Below are positions 18,386-27,716 of a stretch of 34,269 nucleotides of DNA, one piece after another. Positions within the stretch are counted from its first letter, which is position 1. Each line of letters begins with the position of its first letter. The notes beneath the pieces are model-generated. The model did no database searches. It was not told the DNA's origin and worked only from the letters and a program-made list of their open reading frames with translations. The translations under genes and the position numbers were made by a program. The stretch is from Kiritimatiellia bacterium. Lineage in GTDB: Bacteria > Verrucomicrobiota > Kiritimatiellia > RFP12 > UBA1067. The DNA lies in NCBI GenBank assembly GCA_017962315.1, contig JAGCVN010000053.1, positions 1 through 34,269 of the forward strand, given 5' to 3'.

Positions 18386-19846
18386 TCAGGACTGGCCATT
18401 CGCCCGGCCGCCTTGCAAACTCGAACGAATCCGGTCGTAAATTTCACGGTGTTCGTCCAGGACGCTTCGGCAAATCGCCATCGCGCGGCCGAGCGAACCG
18501 TTGCGCGTGCGGTACCAGTGTTTCAGCACGTCGAGATCCGCAATCACGACGGACGGGGACGCCAACGCGGGGTCGAGGTTTCGCGGCATACCGAGGTCGA
18601 TCAACAGCGCCCCTTCCGGATTCATCGGGGAACCGGCCCGCACCACAGGTTCCTTCACATCCACCGCGCTGACGACGAGATCGGCTTCCGGAAGAACGGA
18701 GGGAAGGTCGTCCAGCTGGATCACGCGGACATCCACCGACGCATCAGGACGGTTCCGGTGGTACACCCATGTGCAGACATACCCGCGCGCTTGCAATCCC
18801 TTCAAGACCCCCGTTCCCAGCACCCCCGTGCCGATGACCAGCGCACGGCGGCGACCGTTCAGGATTCTGGCCGCATGGTCGAGAAAATGAAGCGCGACAT
18901 CCTCGATCTCCTGCACGTCCAACAACGCACCGATGGCGTGCCGGATGTCCTTCGAGACGTGGAACGCGGCATCGGCAAGTTCGTGCATGACCGCGCCCGC
19001 CCAGCCTTCGGCCTCTGCTTCCGCCAGCGCGTCCTTGACCTGCGCGACGACGTGGAACTCGCCGGGCGTCTGCGAATCCATCCCCGCCGTGACGGAACAG
19101 AAATGCGCGAACGCCTCATACCCCCGTTTGACGTAATAACCACCGGACGGCAGACGGTCGAAACGGAGAAGCCGGCGCAAGAGTGCGTCCGCACCTTCTT
19201 CTTGCGAGACGGCGGCGATCAGTTCGATGCGGTTGCACGTGTTGAGCAAGATGAACTCCTGGACACCCCATACCTTGCGGATCATCTCCCCTACCCGCTT
19301 CCGTTCTTCCGGCGGCAGTTGGAATGGCTGGCGCTCCTCGGCGGAAAGACACTCGTGGCTGGTCCCCATGATCACAAGGTCTGTCGCAGAAACCGCCTCG
19401 ATGTGGCGGCGCAGATTGTCCTTCACGAACCGGGCGAGACGGCAGGACTTTCCGCCGGTGGAGACCGCCAGGGTGAGGTCGTCGGAACGGATAATCGCAG
19501 GGGTGACGAAATCGCCGTCCGGCCAGTTTCCGTCGGCGCAACAGCATAGGACCTTCGCTTCGCGCGCCGCCTGAAGGATTCCGTGATTCACCTTCCGGTC
19601 GTCTGAACAGGCGAAACAGAGGGCGGCCCCCTCCAGGTCGGACGGCTGGAACGGAGCGGTGCGCAGCAAGACACGGCCTTGCCGCGCAAGCGAGGCAAGT
19701 TCTTCCGTGACGACCGGGGCCACGACCAAAATCTCCGCGCCGGAATCCAGCAGGAGTTCGACCTTCCGCTGTCCGACTTTCCCGCCCCCGGCGACCAAGA
19801 CGCGCCGTCCCTCCAACAGGACGTTGATCGGGAACGTCCTTTTCAT
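18386..19846 (-). CDS. hemA: Fused precorrin-2 dehydrogenase (SirC-like)/glutamyl-tRNA reductase (HemA)
   Basis: A 486-aa fusion of two tetrapyrrole enzymes. Residues 1 to about 150 form a SirC/Met8-like NAD-dependent precorrin-2 dehydrogenase (GRRVLVAGGGKVGQRK at 13-28; FVTPAIIRSDDLTLAVSTGG). From about 155 follows glutamyl-tRNA reductase, the first step of C5-pathway haem synthesis: VIMGTSHECLSAEER, the catalytic NTCNRIEL (Cys204), AGMDSQTPGEFHVVAQVK and an NADPH site RRALVIGTGVLGTGVL (about 333-348). The reductase part is about 330 residues against roughly 420 usually; it stops about 40-50 residues after IADLDVL, so most of the C-terminal dimerisation domain is missing. The start at 19846 has GGA 6 nt upstream; an in-frame ATG at 19864, 2 nt after the fmdB stop, is the alternative. 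Confidence 0.9.
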   Translation of the reverse strand: MKRTFPINVLLEGRRVLVAGGGKVGQRKVELLLDSGAEILVVAPVVTEELASLARQGRVLLRTAPFQPSDLEGAALCFACSDDRKVNHGILQAAREAKVLCCCADGNWPDGDFVTPAIIRSDDLTLAVSTGGKSCRLARFVKDNLRRHIEAVSATDLVIMGTSHECLSAEERQPFQLPPEERKRVGEMIRKVWGVQEFILLNTCNRIELIAAVSQEEGADALLRRLLRFDRLPSGGYYVKRGYEAFAHFCSVTAGMDSQTPGEFHVVAQVKDALAEAEAEGWAGAVMHELADAAFHVSKDIRHAIGALLDVQEIEDVALHFLDHAARILNGRRRALVIGTGVLGTGVLKGLQARGYVCTWVYHRNRPDASVDVRVIQLDDLPSVLPEADLVVSAVDVKEPVVRAGSPMNPEGALLIDLGMPRNLDPALASPSVVIADLDVLKHWYRTRNGSLGRAMAICRSVLDEHREIYDRIRSSLQGGRANGQS

Positions 19847-19866
19847 CAGATTTCCGCTCTTCATAC

Positions 19867-20103
19867 TCAACCGTGATGGCAACACCCGCAGCCGCAACCG
19901 CAACCATGTCCCCCGCCCCCTTCCGATGACGGACAGGAACGACAAGCGGCCGGCGTCGCGGAGGTCTGGGAGAAGGTCGAAAGCTGCTTCTCCACACGGG
20001 ACGAGCCACACGCAGGACACCCCGGCGCGGGCGCGGAATACGATTTCGCGAGGTGGTCAAACGTCTTGCCGCACGCGGCACAGACATATTCATAGATCGG
20101 CAT
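19867..20103 (-). CDS. FmdB-type zinc-ribbon protein
   Basis: A 78-aa FmdB/regulatory-family zinc ribbon starting MPIYEYVCAACGKTFDHLAK, with ligands C8, C11, C29 and C32. The family is found in most bacteria, and its function is not established. The C-terminal 15 residues are unusual: GGGGHGCGCGCGCCHHG packs Cys and His at high density, suggesting extra metal binding. The start at 20103 has GGGAGGG upstream. It sits 23 bp after yidC and 2 nt from a possible start of the hemA fusion, so it is co-transcribed. Confidence 0.85.
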   Translation of the reverse strand: MPIYEYVCAACGKTFDHLAKSYSAPAPGCPACGSSRVEKQLSTFSQTSATPAACRSCPSSEGGGGHGCGCGCGCCHHG

Positions 20104-20126
20104 CGGAAGTCCCTCCCCTCGCATTC

Positions 20127-21953
20127 TCACGCATGGCGGCGCTGCTGCCGCGTCAACGGCGGCGCGTCCTGCGCCGTTCCGGTTCCGCTACCGCCCTTGT
20201 TTCCCTTGCGGTGGATCATCCACATCTGGACGATTGCCAGAATCTGGCTCACCGTCCAGTAAAGCGAGAGCGCGGCGGGGAACGAGTAGAACATGAACAG
20301 CATCATCAGCGGCATCATGACCATCATCATGCGCTGCTGGCGGGGATCGCCCGCAGAAGGCGTGAGGTAACTCTGCAACGCCATCGTCACCGCCATCAGG
20401 ATCGGCAGGATGTTCAACGGGATCGGCAGGACTTTCGCAAAGAGGTTTTCCGGCTCGCTGAGGTCGGCGATCCACAGGAACGGCGCGTAGCGGAGTTCCA
20501 CCGAGTTGCGCAACACGTAGAACAGCGCGATGAACACGGGAATCTGGATCAGCATCGGCAGACAGCTGGAGAGCGGGTTCACCTTGTGTTCGCGGTAAAC
20601 GGCGAAGGTCTCCTGCTGGAGCTTCTGCGGGTTGTCCTTGAACTTCTTCTGGAGTTCCTTGATGATCGGCTGGATCTCCTGCATCTTCTTCATTCCCTCC
20701 GTGCTCTTGTGCGTGAGCGGCCAGAAGATCAGGCGGACCAGGAACGTCAAGAGGATGATCGCAATGCCGTAGTTGGGAATGACGCGGTAGAAGCCGTTCA
20801 ACGTGGGCACAAGCAGCTTGCAGAACCAGGACCACATGCCGAAGTCCATCACGTCGTCGAGCTTGTTCCCGAAGGCCTGCAACAGCGAAAGCTTTTTCGG
20901 TCCGATGAAGAATGTGTAGTCTCGTTCAAACGACTCGCCTTGGTTCAACCCCTTTTCCGGGAACCGCATCCGGGCGGAAAGCTCCTTCAGGAAATAGTTC
21001 GGGCGGGCGGTGTCGCGCGCGGCGGTGAACTGAAACCCGGCGTTCGGAACCGTCGAGGCGAGCGCCGTCAGGAAGAACCGGCTCTTCAGCGCGATCCACC
21101 GCTGGGGCTCTTCAACCGGAACCGTAGTGGATTCCGGCATCCCGACCGCGGACGAGGAGCCGCCGCATCCGAACCCGCTGGCGGAACCGCCAACGAGGAA
21201 ACGGCCGACCTGCTTGTCGCTCCCCCAGAACTTGACCTTCGGCTTTTCCGCGACCGGCAGGGTGTCCACCGAGAGCAGATCCTGTGCGGACTCGCCGCGC
21301 GAGAGCGCGCCGAGGCTGACGCTGTTCGAAGAAAGCGAAAGGGGGCCGGCCGATGTGTTCGTAAACACGTCTTTCACCGCGAGGCGGTGGCCGGGGAGAA
21401 GTTCAAACCGGCGCGTAACCTGCAACCCGGAAGCGGACGTGGCGGTGAACAAGACCACGTTGGTGCCTTCCCGTTTGACGTAATAGGAGGCGTTCGCCGC
21501 GATTCCCGGAAGTCCGTACAGGCGGAGGAAGGGTTCATCCGTCGAGCCAAGGGTGACGGGGGGATTCTCCTCCGAGATCTTCCCCGGTTTCCCGGCATAG
21601 CGCTTCAGCGTCGCAGACCGGAGGGTGCCGCCCCAGGATGAGAACGAAAGTGTGACATCCTCGTCGGAAAGTTCGACGCACTCCTCAGGGCGTTCCGGCT
21701 TCGCCAAGGCGGGGGCGGAGTCGGCCGCCGGAGCGTTGGTCGCGGTCGCAGGGGCCGCAGACGCAGGCGCGGCACTCAACGTGGTATCGACAGGGAGGAT
21801 GGCGGGGGCATTGGTCGCCGCAGCCGCCTGGGCCTCCTGCATCGCCTTCTGGCGCACGATGCGGTTTCGCTTATCGACCTGGAAGGAATAAAAAATCCAG
21901 CCGACAAGGCAGAAGCCCAGAAAAAGGGCAAGAAGCTTTTCTTTCGTGTTCAT
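20127..21953 (-). CDS. yidC: Membrane protein insertase YidC
   Basis: A 608-aa Oxa1/YidC insertase that places membrane proteins with or without SecYEG. It has an N-terminal membrane anchor ([18 protein letters not shown], about 7-24), an Ala/Pro-rich linker, a Gram-negative-type periplasmic domain (about 85-360) and the C-terminal insertase core (from [13 protein letters not shown]). The core carries the hydrophilic-groove Arg in [16 protein letters not shown], the cytoplasmic hairpin ([19 protein letters not shown]) and a Met-rich segment [18 protein letters not shown]. The tail ends in basic RQQRRHA. The start at 21953 overlaps the yidD stop (ATGA). Confidence 0.97.
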   Translation of the reverse strand: MNTKEKLLALFLGFCLVGWIFYSFQVDKRNRIVRQKAMQEAQAAAATNAPAILPVDTTLSAAPASAAPATATNAPAADSAPALAKPERPEECVELSDEDVTLSFSSWGGTLRSATLKRYAGKPGKISEENPPVTLGSTDEPFLRLYGLPGIAANASYYVKREGTNVVLFTATSASGLQVTRRFELLPGHRLAVKDVFTNTSAGPLSLSSNSVSLGALSRGESAQDLLSVDTLPVAEKPKVKFWGSDKQVGRFLVGGSASGFGCGGSSSAVGMPESTTVPVEEPQRWIALKSRFFLTALASTVPNAGFQFTAARDTARPNYFLKELSARMRFPEKGLNQGESFERDYTFFIGPKKLSLLQAFGNKLDDVMDFGMWSWFCKLLVPTLNGFYRVIPNYGIAIILLTFLVRLIFWPLTHKSTEGMKKMQEIQPIIKELQKKFKDNPQKLQQETFAVYREHKVNPLSSCLPMLIQIPVFIALFYVLRNSVELRYAPFLWIADLSEPENLFAKVLPIPLNILPILMAVTMALQSYLTPSAGDPRQQRMMMVMMPLMMLFMFYSFPAALSLYWTVSQILAIVQMWMIHRKGNKGGSGTGTAQDAPPLTRQQRRHA

Positions 21954-22225
21954 CGTTTCTCGTTTTCTTCGTTTTTCGTTCTTTTCGGGGGCACGGGGTC
22001 GTAACCGGAAGGACCGAACGGACGGCAGCGCATCAAACGTTTGAAGGTCAACCAGCACCCCTTGAAAACACCGTGGACGCGCAACGCCTCGATGCAGTAG
22101 TTGGAACAGGACGGGGTAAAGCGGCAACAATTTCCGAGATGGGGGGAAAGCGTGACCTGATAGGCCCGCACCAGCGACACCAGGACGGAAACACCCAAGC
22201 GGGAGAGCGCCTCAACGATGGACAT
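21950..22225 (-). CDS. yidD: Membrane protein insertion efficiency factor YidD
   Basis: A 91-aa YidD protein, a small factor assisting insertion alongside YidC. The family core is clear: [35 protein letters not shown] (three characteristic cysteines), then [24 protein letters not shown]. The ATG at 22225 gives the usual short N-terminus, and the frame overlaps the end of rnpA by 14 bp and the start of yidC by 4 bp. An ATG at 22243 is a possible longer start. Confidence 0.95.
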   Translation of the reverse strand: MSIVEALSRLGVSVLVSLVRAYQVTLSPHLGNCCRFTPSCSNYCIEALRVHGVFKGCWLTFKRLMRCRPFGPSGYDPVPPKRTKNEENEKR

Positions 22226-22640
22226 CGCCCTGCCCGTCCGCATAGATCCCCGACTTCCTCGCCACATACGCAAGGTCGCGCGAGACCTCCGTGCATGAAA
22301 GCCCGGCGATCCCCGCGCGGGCGACCAGGATCAGTTCGACATCCGGCGCGAATGCGGGACGGAGCAGCCGGAACGCCTCGCGCATCAGGCGCTTGGCCCG
22401 GTTGCGGTCCACAGCCCGTCGGAACGTCCGCTTGGAGACGACCACCCCGGCCTTTCGGCCGTCGGCGGAACCCCGGGCGACCCACACGACAAGCGAACGC
22501 GCCCGGAAGACCTTTTTCTCGTCGAAGACCGCCGGATAGCGGCGTGACGGGAGGCGGGCCTTCCCGGGCGCGGCGGATGCGGATTCGGGAACGTTCGCGG
22601 GAAAAGGCGTTTCCGCGTTTTCGTGTGCGGTGTTCTTCAT
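22212..22640 (-). CDS. rnpA: Ribonuclease P protein component
   Basis: A 142-aa protein subunit of RNase P, which assists the catalytic RNA in removing tRNA 5' leaders. The RNR signature is present ([18 protein letters not shown], about 80-97), preceded by [12 protein letters not shown]. The N-terminus carries about 30 extra low-complexity residues ([18 protein letters not shown]) before the usual start of the fold, a variable feature of the family. It lies 26 bp after rpmH and overlaps yidD. Confidence 0.95.
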   Translation of the reverse strand: MKNTAHENAETPFPANVPESASAAPGKARLPSRRYPAVFDEKKVFRARSLVVWVARGSADGRKAGVVVSKRTFRRAVDRNRAKRLMREAFRLLRPAFAPDVELILVARAGIAGLSCTEVSRDLAYVARKSGIYADGQGDVHR

Positions 22641-22666
22641 TCCGCAGTTCGAGTCCGTGGATGCCG

Positions 22667-22804
22667 TTATACCTGCGTCAGGCGCAGACGTCCCTTGCGA
22701 CGGCGGTTCCTGAGGATCTTGCGGCCGCTGTGGGTGGCCATGCGGGCGCGGAACCCGATTTTACGGGCGCGCTTGATCTTAGAAGGCTGCCATGTCATCT
22801 TCAT
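22667..22804 (-). CDS. rpmH: 50S ribosomal protein L34
   Basis: A 45-aa ribosomal protein bL34, translated here from the minus strand. It begins [20 protein letters not shown], has the family motif [19 protein letters not shown], and ends LRLTQV. GAGGAG lies 8 nt before the ATG. It leads the conserved rpmH-rnpA-yidD-yidC string. Confidence 0.97.
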   Translation of the reverse strand: MKMTWQPSKIKRARKIGFRARMATHSGRKILRNRRRKGRLRLTQV

Positions 22805-22843
22805 GGGTAAAACTCCTCGATTCTGAAAACTCGTTGCTACGTA

Positions 22844-22872
22844 GCCGCGCCCGGTTGACGGCCGGGCGCGGC
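22844..22872 (-). terminator. Strong hairpin between rpsA and rpmH
   Basis: A perfect 11-bp stem GCCGCGCCCGG/CCGGGCGCGGC with a 7-nt loop, 10 bp after the rpsA stop. In the minus direction only a short GTTTTC lies farther on, so it may be a leaky terminator or a processing site that lets rpmH be transcribed from rpsA. No good rpmH promoter was seen. Confidence 0.6.
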
Positions 22873-22882
22873 GGCCCCGTTC

Positions 22883-24631
22883 CTACTCCTGCGAGCCGGG
22901 ACGCCATTCCTCGCTCTGCGCGAAGGCGTCATCGAACGCGGAGGCCAGATCGCCCAGGTTTTCGCCGGACTTGATCTTGGGCTCGACAATGGTGGTCGTG
23001 TCGTTCGCCAGATCGGCAAGCTCGGCGTCGCTCATGTTGACGGCCTTGATGCTGAGGCCGATGCGGCGCTCGTCGCGGTCGATCTTGACGATGCGGGCCT
23101 CGACCTCCTGGCCGGCCTTGAGCGCGTCCTTGACCTTCTCGACGTGCTGGTCGCTGATTTGCGAAATGTGCACGAGGCCGTCGACCCCGTCTTCCAGCGC
23201 GATGAACGCGCCGAAGGAGGCGATCTTCGAGACCTTGCCCTTGACGAGCTGACCGATCTTGTAACGGTCGGTGATGGAGCTCCAAGGATCGTCCTGCGTC
23301 TGCTTCAGGCCCAGGCTGATGCGCTGGTCGTCGGAATTGACCTCGAGGACAATCGCCTCGACCTGCTGACCCTTCTGCAAGACTTCGGAGGGGTGGTTGA
23401 TCTTGCGCGTCCAGGACATATCCGAGACGTGGATCATGCCGTCGATACCCTCTTCCAGCTCGACGAACGCGCCGTAGGTGGTGAAGTTACGAACTTTGCC
23501 GGAAACGCGGCTACCCACCGGGTAGCGGTCCTGGACGGTATCCCACGGGTTGGCTTCCGTCTGGCGGATGCCGAGCGCGATCTTCTGGCTTTCCGAATCG
23601 ATGCTGAGGACAACTACGTCCACCTCGTCGCCGACGTTCAACACGTCGGAAGCCCGGGCGACACGCTTCGTCCAGGAGAACTCGGAAACATGGACCAGCC
23701 CCTCGATACCCGGCTCGATCTCGACGAACGCGCCGTACGGGACGAGGTTGACCACCTTGCCGTGCAAACGGCTCCCGACCGGGTAACGGGTCTCGATGTT
23801 GACCCACGGATTCTCAGAAGCCTGCTTGAGGCCGAGGGAGACGCGCTCGCGCTCCAGATCGACGTCGAGGATGACGACTTCGAGTTCCTGTCCGACCTTC
23901 AACAGCTCGCCCGGGTGCTTGACACGGCCCCAGCTCATGTCCGTGATGTGGAGCAGGCCGTCGATGCCGTTGAGATCGACGAACGCGCCGAACTCAGTGA
24001 TGTTCTTGACCTTGCCCTTGACGCGGGCATCCTTCACCAGCGTGGAAAGCAGCTCGCGCTTGCGGTCCGCCTGACGCTCCTCGATCAATTCGCGGCGGGA
24101 GATGATGATGTTCCGGCGCTCGTTACTGATCTTGATAACCTTGAACTCGTAGGTCTGGTTGAGGTACGGATCCGGGTCGTGGACTGGGGTGACGTCCACT
24201 TGGGATCCAGGAAGGAAGGCGTCGACGCCGTCGACATCGACGATCAAACCGCCGCGCACCTTGCTTGTGATCGTACCGGTAACGACACAGCCTTCGGTGT
24301 ACTTGGCGAGAACCTCGTCCCAGCGGATCTTCTCGTCCGCACGTTTCTTGCTAAGGTTCACTGAGCCGTCGCGCTCGTTCTCAAGCTCGACCAGCATCAC
24401 GTTGACGACTTCGCCGATCTTGGGTTCGGCATCAAATTCATTGACGTTGACAACGCCCTCGGACTTGTATCCGATATCGACAAAGACGTCGTTTCCGTTG
24501 ATTGCGCTGATGGTTCCCTCGATGATGGAACCCGCCGTGAACTGCACCTGCTGTGCGTTCAGAATCGACGCCATCGCATCGTATTTCGGCCCCGTTTTGG
24601 GCGTGCGAGCCATAGGCTTGCGAATTGCCAT
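22883..24631 (-). CDS. rpsA: 30S ribosomal protein S1
   Basis: A 582-aa S1 protein with six S1/OB-fold RNA-binding repeats, needed to bring structured mRNAs to the 30S subunit. The repeats can be followed by their signatures: [120 protein letters not shown]. The last four contain the strongly conserved GAFV/GAFI core. The C-terminus is acidic. The start at 24631 ([12 protein letters not shown]) is likely; an ATG six codons later is possible. The usual cmk partner is not adjacent. Confidence 0.96.
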   Translation of the reverse strand: MAIRKPMARTPKTGPKYDAMASILNAQQVQFTAGSIIEGTISAINGNDVFVDIGYKSEGVVNVNEFDAEPKIGEVVNVMLVELENERDGSVNLSKKRADEKIRWDEVLAKYTEGCVVTGTITSKVRGGLIVDVDGVDAFLPGSQVDVTPVHDPDPYLNQTYEFKVIKISNERRNIIISRRELIEERQADRKRELLSTLVKDARVKGKVKNITEFGAFVDLNGIDGLLHITDMSWGRVKHPGELLKVGQELEVVILDVDLERERVSLGLKQASENPWVNIETRYPVGSRLHGKVVNLVPYGAFVEIEPGIEGLVHVSEFSWTKRVARASDVLNVGDEVDVVVLSIDSESQKIALGIRQTEANPWDTVQDRYPVGSRVSGKVRNFTTYGAFVELEEGIDGMIHVSDMSWTRKINHPSEVLQKGQQVEAIVLEVNSDDQRISLGLKQTQDDPWSSITDRYKIGQLVKGKVSKIASFGAFIALEDGVDGLVHISQISDQHVEKVKDALKAGQEVEARIVKIDRDERRIGLSIKAVNMSDAELADLANDTTTIVEPKIKSGENLGDLASAFDDAFAQSEEWRPGSQE

Positions 24632-24761
24632 GCTGTTGATTCCCGTCTGCGGAGAAACCCTCCCCGCCGACGTTTGTTCGTTTGTCCTGCCTGCCTCCGG
24701 CATCCCTGCAAATCAGACCACCCGGCCCGCCGCCGATACCTTTCGCAGACGTGAAAGGGTT

Positions 24762-24791
24762 AGTTTAGCAGAAAAGCCACCCCCTTTGCAA
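24762..24791 (-). promoter_or_regulatory. Predicted rpsA promoter
   Basis: Minus strand -35 TTGCAA (24791-24786), 18-bp spacer, -10 TAAACT (24767-24762) with extended TGC. It implies a leader of about 125 nt, long enough for S1 autoregulation; no specific operator is identified. Confidence 0.6.
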
Positions 24792-24887
24792 TCCTGTTTT
24801 TCACAAAATCTTGACGGGATGAAACAAAACATTTTCGTTCGGGGCGTTTTTCTGCTATCCTTATCCGCCGTTGGAAGGAGAAATGGC

Positions 24888-25856
24888 ATGAACGTCTTGA
24901 TCTGGGGACTTGGAATGTTGTTGGCTGTCTGGGCGCGGGCCGGAGAAGCTCTTCCCGGGTATTGCCCCATCCCCGCGAACCCGGGTTTCCGGTTTTCCCA
25001 CGGAGTGGGCGTAAACAACGGCGAAGCCGCGCCGATCGAACGGGCGTACTGGCTCGCCGAGTTCCCGGTCACGAACGATGAGTATGCACGGTGCGTCCAG
25101 TTGACCAACAGCCCCGTGCGCCCTCCGAAGTTCTGGCGGCGGGGCAAGCCCCGCGCGGGGACGGGGCGGCACCCCGTCACCGGCGTGACCTACGCCGCCG
25201 CATGCGCGTACTGCGACTGGCTCGGGACCTTGAACACGAATTGGGTTTTCCGCCTGCCGACGGAAGCGGAATGGGAATGGGCGGCTTCCGGTCCGAATAA
25301 ACGGACATACCCCTGGGGGAACCCGCCCGAACTTCGCTACAGCCCGAAGCGCAACGTTCTGCAGACACGGTTCAACTACAGGGGCGTCTCTGCAGCCGCG
25401 CTCCTGACGGACTCTTCCATAACCAACGCGCTCTACGTGTTCCCGGCCACCGAGATGTACGGTAAGACGGTGCCCCTCCGTTCGCTGCTCTCCATTTCGC
25501 AGAAAGGGGTTGTGGACGGCTGGCGCGATACCGCGCAACGTACAGGCCTCGTCTACACGGACATTTACCGCGAAATGACCCGTGTCGGAGGACGTACGAC
25601 GCCGGTCGACGCCTATCCGAACAACGTGAGCGCGTTCGGTTGCCGCGATATGTCCGGCAATTGCTGGGAGTGGACATCCAGCGTGATCAACGCCCAGTCC
25701 GGCGTGAAACGCGGCCTGCCCGCGCAAGCCGTCAGGGGCGGCGCGTGGGACAGCGACGCCCAGAGCTGCAAGGCGACTTTCCGGGGCGAAGGCCGCCAGA
25801 AAGAAGGCGCGTTCGCAACGGTCGGGTTCCGCGTCGCCGCAGAACCCCGGCGCTGA
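24888..25856 (+). CDS. Secreted formylglycine-generating-enzyme-like (SUMF1/FGE-sulfatase domain) protein
   Basis: A 322-aa protein with a short signal peptide (LIWGLGMLLAVWARAG) and an FGE/SUMF1 fold: EFPVTNDEYARCVQ (about 58-71), HPVTGVTYAAACAYCDWLG, FRLPTEAEWEWAASG (about 121-135), DMSGNCWEWTSS, AVRGGAWDS and a final VGFRVAAE. The cysteine pair that makes true formylglycine-generating enzymes active is not evident in the RGGAW region, so a sugar- or protein-binding or other non-FGE role is likely. Many such domains occur in secreted proteins of PVC bacteria. The start at 24888 has AAGGAG 7 nt upstream. Followed after 40 bp by another uncharacterised gene. Confidence 0.85.
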   Translation: MNVLIWGLGMLLAVWARAGEALPGYCPIPANPGFRFSHGVGVNNGEAAPIERAYWLAEFPVTNDEYARCVQLTNSPVRPPKFWRRGKPRAGTGRHPVTGVTYAAACAYCDWLGTLNTNWVFRLPTEAEWEWAASGPNKRTYPWGNPPELRYSPKRNVLQTRFNYRGVSAAALLTDSSITNALYVFPATEMYGKTVPLRSLLSISQKGVVDGWRDTAQRTGLVYTDIYREMTRVGGRTTPVDAYPNNVSAFGCRDMSGNCWEWTSSVINAQSGVKRGLPAQAVRGGAWDSDAQSCKATFRGEGRQKEGAFATVGFRVAAEPRR

Positions 25857-25896
25857 CCCTAACCACTAGCCACCTCTCACTAGCCACCCACCTCTC
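25857..25896 (+). repeat. Short degenerate tandem repeat between two genes
   Basis: Two imperfect copies of a CACTAGCCACC...CTCTC-like unit fill the 40-bp gap and leave no Shine-Dalgarno before the next ATG. Confidence 0.5.
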
Positions 25897-27291
25897 ATGA
25901 AAACACGACTCGATGAATGTCGGTCTGCGGCTGTCACCCTCTCCGATATGGAGATTTTCGTTTTCCCCGAATTGATGTACAGCCTCGTGCTGGCGAATAT
26001 CCTTTCGCCCCGCATCTGGGCATGGCGCGAGGATCCCTGGTTTGACGGTTTCGCGTCGATGCGCCCTTACAAGCGCGTCCAGCGGCTCAAGCAGTTCATC
26101 ATGGATCACTATATCTTCAACCTCGACCTGGAGACGTGGGGATTGACGCGGCAGGAGCGCGAGCTTGACCGGTTCCGCGCTTTTCTCTCGCCGGAGGAGA
26201 TCGCGCGGTCAAACGCCCTTTTCGGGTATCAGGGCGACAGCTACTATTTCGACATCGGCATCCGCCGCCATTTCGGGCTCGACAAATACGGTCCCGACGT
26301 CATCCCCTACTGGAAGACCGAAACCGTCGAAGCGATGGACGCCTTCCGCCACAAGAAAGGATTCTCGACTGGCGCGGGCGAATGCGTCTCTCTCGCCGCG
26401 CTTTACGCGGCCGCCCTGTTTCTCGTCGCCCGGTTCCCGCTTGAAGACATCTTCCTCATGGCGACGCCTCTCCACTCGCAGAACTTCCTCCTGCTCGACG
26501 ACGGCATCCTCACGAACAACCGGCGCATCGTCACAAAAACCATGTGGTTCAACGGGACGCAGATTTCCGCGCAGGCGCGACGCGCACTCGAAAACGAGAA
26601 CGTGACGATCGTCTCCCACAGCACCGGCTGGATTCATACACTTTACCGCGACGCGACCATCGATCCGTCCGCCTACGCCAGCTTCAGTGGGTGCCTCGCC
26701 GCGTTCCTGTCCGAAGATCCCGCGTCCGCCGCCGCGCAGGGGCGCGCGCCGGATGTCACCGTGCCGAAGTTGCCCGACGCCGCGGCCAAGCGGTTCGTGC
26801 CGGAGGGGGCGCCACTCGGTCTCACGCCGGAGATGAACCGGGAGGAACTATGGGCGCGACTGCTTTCCCTGCGTTCCTCAAACCCGACCGTCGATCTTGC
26901 CTTCTACGCCTTGCGCGACCTCTCCCGCACCGAAGTCGCGCCGTTCTGCAAGGCGGCCGTCGAACGCAACCCCGTCTGCGTGGCGGGGGCGGACGGGATG
27001 GATACGCGCCAGCTTCTGCGGACGCTCGCCGCATGGCCGAACGAGTCCATTTATGACGGGCCGGACCGCGTCGCCCAACCCGACGAAGTGTGGAACTTCA
27101 AGCGCGGAGACGGCCTTGAGAAAGCCCTGACGGTCGCCAGCATCCTTCTTGCCCGTACGGGTGGCGAAGCCACGTTGCAGATCGCCGACGGCATTGCCTC
27201 CTTGGGCCAAGGCGGACGCACGGTCTGTTCCTTCCCGTCCGCAAAGACCCCGCGTGACACCGTCTGGCCGCTTCACAGGGCGCACGAATAG
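25897..27291 (+). CDS. Uncharacterised protein, possibly transglutaminase-like
   Basis: A 464-aa protein without a signal peptide, so probably cytoplasmic. No family is assigned with confidence. The segment GAGECVSLAALYAAALFLV (C163) followed by MATPLHSQNFLLL (H193) and DDGILTNNRR (D201 to N208) has the Cys-His-Asp/Asn order and spacing of transglutaminase/cysteine-protease-like folds, which would make C163 the nucleophile. The N-terminal 150 residues are rich in aromatic and charged residues. The ending (AHE) lies 14 bp from the convergent queD stop. Translation may be leaderless-like or weak, since no ribosome-binding site is seen upstream. Confidence 0.7.
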   Translation: MKTRLDECRSAAVTLSDMEIFVFPELMYSLVLANILSPRIWAWREDPWFDGFASMRPYKRVQRLKQFIMDHYIFNLDLETWGLTRQERELDRFRAFLSPEEIARSNALFGYQGDSYYFDIGIRRHFGLDKYGPDVIPYWKTETVEAMDAFRHKKGFSTGAGECVSLAALYAAALFLVARFPLEDIFLMATPLHSQNFLLLDDGILTNNRRIVTKTMWFNGTQISAQARRALENENVTIVSHSTGWIHTLYRDATIDPSAYASFSGCLAAFLSEDPASAAAQGRAPDVTVPKLPDAAAKRFVPEGAPLGLTPEMNREELWARLLSLRSSNPTVDLAFYALRDLSRTEVAPFCKAAVERNPVCVAGADGMDTRQLLRTLAAWPNESIYDGPDRVAQPDEVWNFKRGDGLEKALTVASILLARTGGEATLQIADGIASLGQGGRTVCSFPSAKTPRDTVWPLHRAHE

Positions 27292-27305
27292 AATCGGCCT
27301 CCCTA

Positions 27306-27716
27306 TCACACTTCCGTGTATTCCGCGCAGTTGCCGGGGGTTTCGTAAACCTGCACCGAGATGACGCGGACACGGGCGGAAAGGGTTTTGAAAAAATATT
27401 TTGCAAGGTTCTCCGCCGTTGAACGGAACGGGATACCCGCGCTCTTCATTCCGTGCTTGGCGACGACGGCGGCGATTTCGGCTTCCGCCGGGCTTTCGGT
27501 GTTGTAGATGAACGAATGGTCGAACCGTGCCAGGATCATCTCTTCCATGACGTGCTTCAAATCTTTGAAATCGATCACCATGTCTTCGCGGTCATCGGAC
27601 TGGGCGACTTTCACGAGGACGCGGTAGGTGTGACCGTGCAGGTTCTTGCATTGTCCCTTGTGGTTGGTGATCAGATGCGCGGCATCGAAATGACATTCTT
27701 TTGTAACGGTCAACAT
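27306..27716 (-). CDS. queD: 6-carboxy-5,6,7,8-tetrahydropterin synthase QueD
   Basis: A 136-aa QueD-type enzyme converting 7,8-dihydroneopterin triphosphate to 6-carboxytetrahydropterin in queuosine precursor synthesis. The zinc ligands are H14 (FDAAH), H27 and H29 (LHGHTY), and the catalytic cysteine is C23 (GQCKNLHGH). The C-terminal [11 protein letters not shown] contains the family's substrate-binding Glu. The start at 27716 overlaps the queC stop by 7 bp. Last gene of the operon. Confidence 0.95.
   Translation of the reverse strand: MLTVTKECHFDAAHLITNHKGQCKNLHGHTYRVLVKVAQSDDREDMVIDFKDLKHVMEEMILARFDHSFIYNTESPAEAEIAAVVAKHGMKSAGIPFRSTAENLAKYFFKTLSARVRVISVQVYETPGNCAEYTEV

Noticed and set aside
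22641-22666. GTTCGAGTCC, like the T-arm of a tRNA
   Set aside because: Only 26 bp lie between rpmH and rnpA; no acceptor, D or anticodon arms can be drawn.
23144-24364. Plus-strand ORF of 406 aa opposite rpsA
   Set aside because: Its repeats mirror the S1 domain repeats on the coding strand.
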